A stretch of 20,269 nt of DNA from a virus. The translations under genes and the position numbers were made by a program. This document shows, piece by piece, positions 16,227 to 20,269 of this stretch (its first letter is position 1; every line of letters starts with the position of its first letter). The stretch is from positions 1 to 20,269 of IMG/VR virus record IMGVR_UViG_3300047300_000230. One strand, 5' to 3'. A model generated the notes under the pieces. That model worked only from the letters and a program-made list of their open reading frames with translations. It searched no databases and was not told where the DNA came from.

Positions 16227-16242
16227 ATAAAAATACTACCGC

Positions 16243-17373
16243 TTAAGCAGCGTTAGTAGTATAGTATTCAACTGTTAGTTCGTTGGCTGTGCCTACATCA
16301 AACACGCCACTTGAGGAACCTTGAGCTGTGAAATCTAGTGAAGTAGAAACAACTTGCTCAGTTGAAACGCTAGGAATGCTTAACATAACTGCTGGCATTG
16401 TTAGGTCAACGTGAGTTGGGTTGCTACCGCCGATAACAATCTTTAAGTAGTAAGCTGGATCGGTATCGCTGTCAGCACTTGCTAGTAGTGCGGCCATTAG
16501 TGCACCTGTATTACCGCTACCACTACGTAGGTAAGCGTTTAAGCTGCCTTTGATACTACGAGTACCTGTGAAGTACGTAGCTGGCTTGTTAACAACACCT
16601 AGGTTAGCGGGCGTTAAGTAGCTAACGTTGTTAGAAATTGTGATGTTACCACCAGTTAGCGCTACGTTGTAGCTTGTACCACCAACACCGATACCGGCAT
16701 CTAGTGTTACTGTGCTTAGCTTGTTAGCGATATAAGGAGCTGTTACGTTCTTGCCGTTGGCAGTACCACTTAGACTACCACTTAGTGTAACAGTTGTTGT
16801 TCCGCTTAGTGTAGGAGAAGCGATTTGACGTAGGGTAGCACCTTTACCTGTCCAGGCAATAGCAGCAATAGCATCAAGACCGAAGTCGATAGTTGCTGTG
16901 TCTAGTACGCAGTTGTCGATTACAAAAGTTGTGCCGTCAATAACAACGATTAAACCAAATTTTTGTAGTTGGTGACGTTCCGAATTAGTAGCAACGCAAG
17001 TAGCTTTTGTAGTACCATCAGTCCAGGCCGCACCTGTGGCACCGATAGCAGCATCACTCATCATGGCGTTCCAAAGAACGGCTTCTTCAGCAGTGATGTT
17101 TGCTCCGCCATCTTGTGGGCGCATATAAGTTGAAAAGCTGAAATCTACGGCTTCTAGGGCTGTGTTAAAGCTGCGCTGACCACGAACTGGTGTAGCACCT
17201 GCTTCGTTTAGTGTAACTGTTTCTGTTGTAGAGGCTTGGCTGAAGCTAAATCCATCAAGAACTTGTAGTTCAAATGTATTAGTAGCATCGAAACCAGAAC
17301 TAGGTACTACGCCAGTCACAGGATCAAGAGTCGTAAAGAACACTCTACTGTTACGAATTAAATTAAATGACAT
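16243..17373 (-). CDS. Major tail (tube) protein
   Basis: This 376-aa beta-rich protein (MSFNLIRNSRVFFTT, then FELQVLDGFSFSQASTTETVTLNEAGATPVRG) has the look of a siphovirus tail-tube subunit: an early RNSRVFFTT strand, a T/S/G/A/V-rich body, and a final strand NELTVEYYTT. It polymerises as rings around the tape measure. Its position between tail terminator and chaperone genes supports the call. It is longer than simple tube proteins (often 150-250 aa). The Gly/Ser/Thr-rich segment around residues 185-265 (SPTLSGTTTVTLSGSLSGTA onwards) looks like an inserted or duplicated domain, possibly surface exposed. The ribosome site AGGA lies 8 nt upstream of the ATG. A hairpin terminator follows, which fits a very abundant product. 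Confidence 0.88.
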   Translation of the reverse strand: MSFNLIRNSRVFFTTLDPVTGVVPSSGFDATNTFELQVLDGFSFSQASTTETVTLNEAGATPVRGQRSFNTALEAVDFSFSTYMRPQDGGANITAEEAVLWNAMMSDAAIGATGAAWTDGTTKATCVATNSERHQLQKFGLIVVIDGTTFVIDNCVLDTATIDFGLDAIAAIAWTGKGATLRQIASPTLSGTTTVTLSGSLSGTANGKNVTAPYIANKLSTVTLDAGIGVGGTSYNVALTGGNITISNNVSYLTPANLGVVNKPATYFTGTRSIKGSLNAYLRSGSGNTGALMAALLASADSDTDPAYYLKIVIGGSNPTHVDLTMPAVMLSIPSVSTEQVVSTSLDFTAQGSSSGVFDVGTANELTVEYYTTNAA

Positions 17374-17449
17374 ATTTCATTTCCTTTTAGTAAGTGCCCC
17401 TTTACCTTTGCTAGATATTTATCTGCGACTAGTGCGTAGGCACGGTTTC

Positions 17450-17887
17450 TTACATTATTGCGTAGCGCACCTGTAAGTTGATCTCACCAATGGCATATGG
17501 CTGTAACAAGCCTTCATCCGTAGTGATTGACTGTATTAAAATTTCTGTTGTATCGTAGCCATTTGTGGAGTCGTAGACAATGTTGCGGTTATTATCTAAA
17601 CACTGCTCAATATCAGCAAGTAGTAGTTCTAGTTGTTCTTGTGAATCCTCACCTTTGCAATAAACTTTTAAACTAACGCCTAAAAAGCCCCACTTAAACT
17701 CGCTGGGTAAGTACTCACGTATTTCACTGCCAGCGGTTGCGTACACACAAGGGAAGTCATTGACTTCGTCCCAGAATTTTAATTTTGCATAGCTGTTTTG
17801 GTAGAGATTGGTTGCATAAGGTTGCTGGCCATTGATCTCACGTAATTTTTCAGCTATAGCTTTTGTTATTGAAGTTCGTCTACTCAT
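17450..17887 (-). CDS. Tail terminator / tail completion protein
   Basis: This 145-aa protein (MSRRTSITKAIAEKLREING at the start, then KFWDEVNDFPCVYAT, LGVSLKVYCKGEDSQEQLELLLADIEQCL, and INLQVRYAIM at the end) has the helix-strand-helix layout and length of gpU-type tail terminators, which cap the tube at the head-proximal end and stop its growth. The pattern 'P.v...G.E.......f.....l.v...v......eel..ll.die..l' is typical of the group. Its place just before the tube protein fits as well. It overlaps the preceding gene by four bases (ATGA). After its stop there are 76 non-coding bases before the tube gene, with no clear promoter. Confidence 0.85.
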   Translation of the reverse strand: MSRRTSITKAIAEKLREINGQQPYATNLYQNSYAKLKFWDEVNDFPCVYATAGSEIREYLPSEFKWGFLGVSLKVYCKGEDSQEQLELLLADIEQCLDNNRNIVYDSTNGYDTTEILIQSITTDEGLLQPYAIGEINLQVRYAIM

Positions 17888-19332
17888 ATTAGTACCGCTC
17901 GCAATCTATTGGTAACGGTCTCTGCCGCAATTTCTCTGATTGATTTGGAGATTAGCAATTTAGGGTCACGGCTACCTGGGTATTGTTGACGACCACCTGC
18001 GGAAAATGTTGCATACGGATATTTCATATACGTATAAAATGCGGTAATCATTCCGTCTCGGCTTTGAGAAAGCTTCTCTACTTTTACGCTACTAGCAAAG
18101 CGGCCAGTTCTGTAGTTGAGAATATCACGACGACTACCATCTCCCATATTTGCACTTACTACATCTTGTAAGTGTGCATCTAATAAGTTTTTAAGACTAG
18201 TTAGACTAGTTGTGTTTTCAGTTACTTTAGCATTTTTACTCTTGGCGCGAACAGCTTTAACTTTCTGTTTTTGTTTTACTAAAGAGTCTTTAGCCTTCTT
18301 TAAGCTTGCCTTACCTTTTCCGTCTACTCTGGAAACAGGTACTTTTGGTAACTGAATTTGTCCTGAATATTCTTTTTGAAGTACTGGTTTAAAATCATCT
18401 AGAGGTTTAAGTACCGCTTCTACAATCATATCCTTTAGTGTAGGACTTGATTTTTGATTTAATAGGTTTAGCTTGTTACTATCTGGAGCTTGCAAGCCTT
18501 CGTCTATGAACTGTTGTATAAAGTTCTTTACAACTGCTTCTGTAGCTTTACCCGTAAATACGCCGCGAGCACCAGTATGTGTAGCTGTTCCAGTTCTACC
18601 TAAAATTCTACCTACTTTGTTACCGGCACCTTGGTTTTCTGTATCAGCTTGCCACTCAATTAACCAATTAGTGGCAGTTTTTCTGTACTTGGCGTATATT
18701 TGAGCGTCTAAATCATCAATATCGGACGTTTGAATGTCAAAATCTTCAAGTACGTCTATTAGTGCATCTATATACTCGTCTAAAGCGTCTAGCTGTTCGC
18801 TGGTTATGTCATTTTGCGAGCCAAGTTTAGCAGATACACTGCGAAGTTCTTCTTTAGCTCTAAATAGTAGTGTGTTTCCAAACCCGAATACGTGACCGCG
18901 GTCAAGCTTTTGTGTTTTTCTAGCCGATACTATTTGTGATTTTATACCTTGTACGCCTATTTGACTACCAATAGAGTCTAAAACGTTCGATACTACTGTC
19001 TCTATTGACGAGAATTTAATATCTTTGATTACTATTTGCTCTTGTCCAGAAGGAGACTGCCTGTACTCAATACCCTCGTGCGCTAAATCTTGTGCTTGCT
19101 TTTTTGCGGCATTAAATAGTTTAGCAGCTGTACCAGGATCCAGCATAGAAGCTAGTCGCTCTTTTGGTAAAATGAAGTCTACTATAGAATCGTTAATAAA
19201 CTTCTTGGATTCTTTACGTCCTGTGTGCACAAAACTTTGATATGCACCCTTACCATAGTTACCCAGGTTTTTATCAAACCAATATTTAAAAACATTACTA
19301 TTAAATAAAGCTTTGAACTCTGGTGCACTCAT
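17884..19332 (-). CDS. Large neck / head-tail joining protein with HK97-gp10-like C-terminus
   Basis: This is a 482-aa protein between connector and tail terminator, where many siphoviruses encode a 110-150-aa gp10-type neck protein. Only the last 80 residues or so have that look (RTGRFASSVKVEKLSQ, YPYATFSAGGRQQYPGSRDP, then a final helix ending VTNRLRAVLI). The N-terminal 390 residues are mainly helical and I do not recognise them; they include RGHVFGFGNTLLFRAKEELR, an acidic stretch (LDALDEYIDALIDVLEDFDI), a Gly/Thr-rich loop (GRILGRTGTATHTGARG) and a Lys-rich linker (about 343-375). The ATG overlaps the connector stop (ATGA). Likely role: head closure or neck. Alternatives are a virion protein with an added internal or ejection function. 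Confidence 0.65.
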   Translation of the reverse strand: MSAPEFKALFNSNVFKYWFDKNLGNYGKGAYQSFVHTGRKESKKFINDSIVDFILPKERLASMLDPGTAAKLFNAAKKQAQDLAHEGIEYRQSPSGQEQIVIKDIKFSSIETVVSNVLDSIGSQIGVQGIKSQIVSARKTQKLDRGHVFGFGNTLLFRAKEELRSVSAKLGSQNDITSEQLDALDEYIDALIDVLEDFDIQTSDIDDLDAQIYAKYRKTATNWLIEWQADTENQGAGNKVGRILGRTGTATHTGARGVFTGKATEAVVKNFIQQFIDEGLQAPDSNKLNLLNQKSSPTLKDMIVEAVLKPLDDFKPVLQKEYSGQIQLPKVPVSRVDGKGKASLKKAKDSLVKQKQKVKAVRAKSKNAKVTENTTSLTSLKNLLDAHLQDVVSANMGDGSRRDILNYRTGRFASSVKVEKLSQSRDGMITAFYTYMKYPYATFSAGGRQQYPGSRDPKLLISKSIREIAAETVTNRLRAVLI

Positions 19333-19895
19333 GTGTAATCCGCTACATATTGATCTAAAACTCTGCGAATATGTGCAGGTAAGCTGGTTGTAGAGATATA
19401 TTCGATCTGTACGTTATTGCTACCTGGAGTTTTTGCACTGTGAATTGCTCCATCATTACGACGATAGTAGCTGATCAAGTCTAGGACAGCTAATTCAATA
19501 TCGTTTGGTACGTCGTCGTATCCAGCGCGATAAGTTACTTTGTAACCCTTAGTTGCGCGCTTAAAACCATTTGGATTTAAACTTAAAATCTTATCGCCGT
19601 CTAATACCCAGTCCGTGTATTCTGTTAACGCAGTATACGTTTGCCCGTAATCAGCACTATACTGTACACTTGCTATACTTACTACAGGAGTTTCTTGTAA
19701 GATTAGTGTGTCATATCCACCTTGGAATACTTCCACTTTATCTGTATCCATATAATCCACAAAGGTTCTACGGCAATATGTCTTAACTAGTTGTGAAACT
19801 TTAGGTAATAAGAAGTCGATTATACCGTCTTCATTTGTGCTTTTAATACCGGCATATGTCTTGTAATCTGCTCTTGTTGTTAGATTCAATGCCAT
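19329..19895 (-). CDS. Head-tail connector protein (HK97 gp6-like)
   Basis: This 188-aa protein (MALNLTTRADYKTYAGIKST...) has the gp6-like pattern: a helical N-terminus, KTYCRRTF, a beta section with VEVFQGGYDTLILQETPVVS, and the characteristic GYKVTYRAGYDDVPNDIELA followed by VLDLISYYRRND. Such proteins form a ring under the portal and make the first step of the neck. I chose the ATG at 19895: AGAAAGG lies 6 nt upstream. The in-frame ATG at 19937 would add 14 residues (MGLLSLFKRQERSH), but it sits inside a long hairpin and next to the capsid-gene terminator and lacks a ribosome site. It directly follows the major capsid gene and overlaps the neck gene by four bases. Confidence 0.88.
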   Translation of the reverse strand: MALNLTTRADYKTYAGIKSTNEDGIIDFLLPKVSQLVKTYCRRTFVDYMDTDKVEVFQGGYDTLILQETPVVSIASVQYSADYGQTYTALTEYTDWVLDGDKILSLNPNGFKRATKGYKVTYRAGYDDVPNDIELAVLDLISYYRRNDGAIHSAKTPGSNNVQIEYISTTSLPAHIRRVLDQYVADYT

Positions 19896-19911
19896 ATGTG
19901 ACCTTTCTTGT

Positions 19912-19944
19912 CTTTTAAATAGGCTCAGTAAGCCCATTTAAAAG
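19912..19944 (-). other. Second hairpin, in the connector-gene leader
   Basis: Arms of 14 nt (19912-19925 and 19931-19944) pair fully in the minus-strand RNA if one G-U pair is allowed, around a 5-nt loop. The stem touches the terminator hairpin by one base and ends 16 nt before the connector ATG. It may be a stability or RNase processing element, or it may limit initiation at the ATG within it. Confidence 0.75.
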
Positions 19945-19965
19945 ACAGGGCCGAAGCCCTGTCAA
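19937..19965 (-). promoter_or_regulatory. Possible promoter overlapping the capsid terminator
   Basis: TTGACA (19960-19965) stands 17 bases before TTTAAA (19937-19942). The -35 is perfect and the -10 matches four of six bases. The -35 overlaps the 5' arm of the terminator stem. It could restart transcription for the connector and neck genes, but the weak -10 makes chance quite possible. Confidence 0.35.
19944..19963 (-). terminator. UUCG-loop intrinsic terminator after the capsid gene
   Basis: A perfect 8-bp stem, GACAGGGC / GCCCTGTC, closes a UUCG tetraloop on the minus strand (C-UUCG-G, an especially stable loop), followed by TTTTAAAT. It begins 16 nt after the capsid stop codon. The short T run may allow read-through to the connector gene. 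Confidence 0.88.
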
Positions 19966-19979
19966 TATATTTTCACAGA

Positions 19980-20269
19980 TTAAGCTACGTAACGTAGTGT
20001 GCTTACGCCAGCACCTTGGTTAGTAGTTGTCTGAACTAGACCAGTACGTAGGCTAGCAACCATTACACGACGTTGTGTTTCCACTAGGTCTTGTGTATCG
20101 ATGCGTAGACCGCGTTGGTTACCAACTAGGAAGTTAGCTGGGGCAACAGCGATAGCACCTGCGGCACCTGCTGCCTTGTCAGCGAACTCGCTGGAAACGA
20201 TAACTGGGCTGTTACCAATAGAACCGATTTGACCGGTTAGTAGGGTAGCCTGTGTTCCAACTTGGTTCA
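19980..20269 (-). CDS. Major capsid protein, C-terminal part (HK97 fold)
   Basis: This frame enters from the right edge and ends with TAA at 19980-19982. It supplies 96 complete codons, including the stop. The visible end reads NFLVGNQRGLRIDTQDLVET, then QRRVMVASLRTGLVQTT and finally STLRYVA. An Asn-Phe-hydrophobic-x-G stretch followed by R-x-x-x-R-V and a 'RTG' strand is characteristic of the C-terminal part of HK97-fold capsid proteins. A Gly/Ala-rich loop (AGAAGAIAV) precedes it. The start lies outside the window, so cleavage of an N-terminal delta domain or protease association cannot be judged. All eight leucines in this part are encoded by CTA. A strong hairpin terminator follows, as expected for the most abundant virion protein. 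Confidence 0.88.
   Translation of the reverse strand, partial: NQVGTQATLLTGQIGSIGNSPVIVSSEFADKAAGAAGAIAVAPANFLVGNQRGLRIDTQDLVETQRRVMVASLRTGLVQTTTNQGAGVSTLRYVA

Noticed and set aside
17374-17449. Promoter in the gap before the tube gene
   Set aside because: A small GTGC...GCAC inverted repeat and AGATAAAT are present, but no -35 at a fitting distance and no convincing terminator could be seen.
19896-19937. Upstream ATG (19937) for the connector gene
   Set aside because: It lies inside the hairpin after the capsid gene with no ribosome site, whereas the ATG at 19895 has AGAAAGG 6 nt upstream and gives a normal gp6-like N-terminus.

Overview
The window is part of the virion-structure region of a long-tailed (siphovirus-type) bacteriophage or prophage. 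Every gene lies on the minus strand, so the module reads from right to left. The head-to-tail gene order, the HK97-like capsid C-terminus and the lambda-like tail-tip proteins (L-, K-, I- and J-type) point to Caudoviricetes and most likely a Gram-negative host. By eye the DNA is about 40 % G+C. Leucine is written strikingly often as CTA. No tRNA, integrase, insertion sequence or CRISPR array is visible, so neither the exact host nor the choice between lytic phage and prophage can be settled here.

Layout in reading order: the C-terminal end of the major capsid protein (19980-20269); a UUCG-loop terminator and a second hairpin; a gp6-like head-tail connector; a large neck-type protein with an HK97-gp10-like end; a tail terminator; the major tail (tube) protein, followed by a hairpin terminator; a pair of overlapping tail-assembly-chaperone frames joined by a canonical -1 slippery site (G GGA AAC) with a stem-loop 8 nt downstream; a terminator; a perfect consensus sigma-70-type promoter; then an unbroken run of tape measure (1563 aa), M-like and L-like minor tail proteins, one 1244-aa protein carrying K-, I- and J-type regions together, a 1573-aa mosaic fibre, three small tandem paralogues that look like fibre-tip domains, and the first 30 codons of another gene at the left edge.

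How it works together: connector, neck and terminator proteins join the capsid to a tube built from the major tail protein. The two chaperone forms, made in a ratio set by frameshifting, load the tape measure, whose length sets tail length. The M/L/KIJ proteins build the tip, and the fibre and small tip proteins contact the host surface. Hairpins after the capsid, tube and chaperone genes and the strong promoter before the tape measure divide the module into separately expressed blocks.

Most notable are the single-chain K-I-J protein with a ubiquitin-like (beta-grasp) domain ending in Gly-Gly, the clear frameshift cassette, the insulated tape-measure promoter, the fibre with identical 69-bp repeats and a predicted BNR propeller, and the three tandem tip paralogues whose conserved C-terminal codons can double as ribosome binding sites for the next gene. 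I found no convincing sign of a non-structural system such as defence or retron elements.
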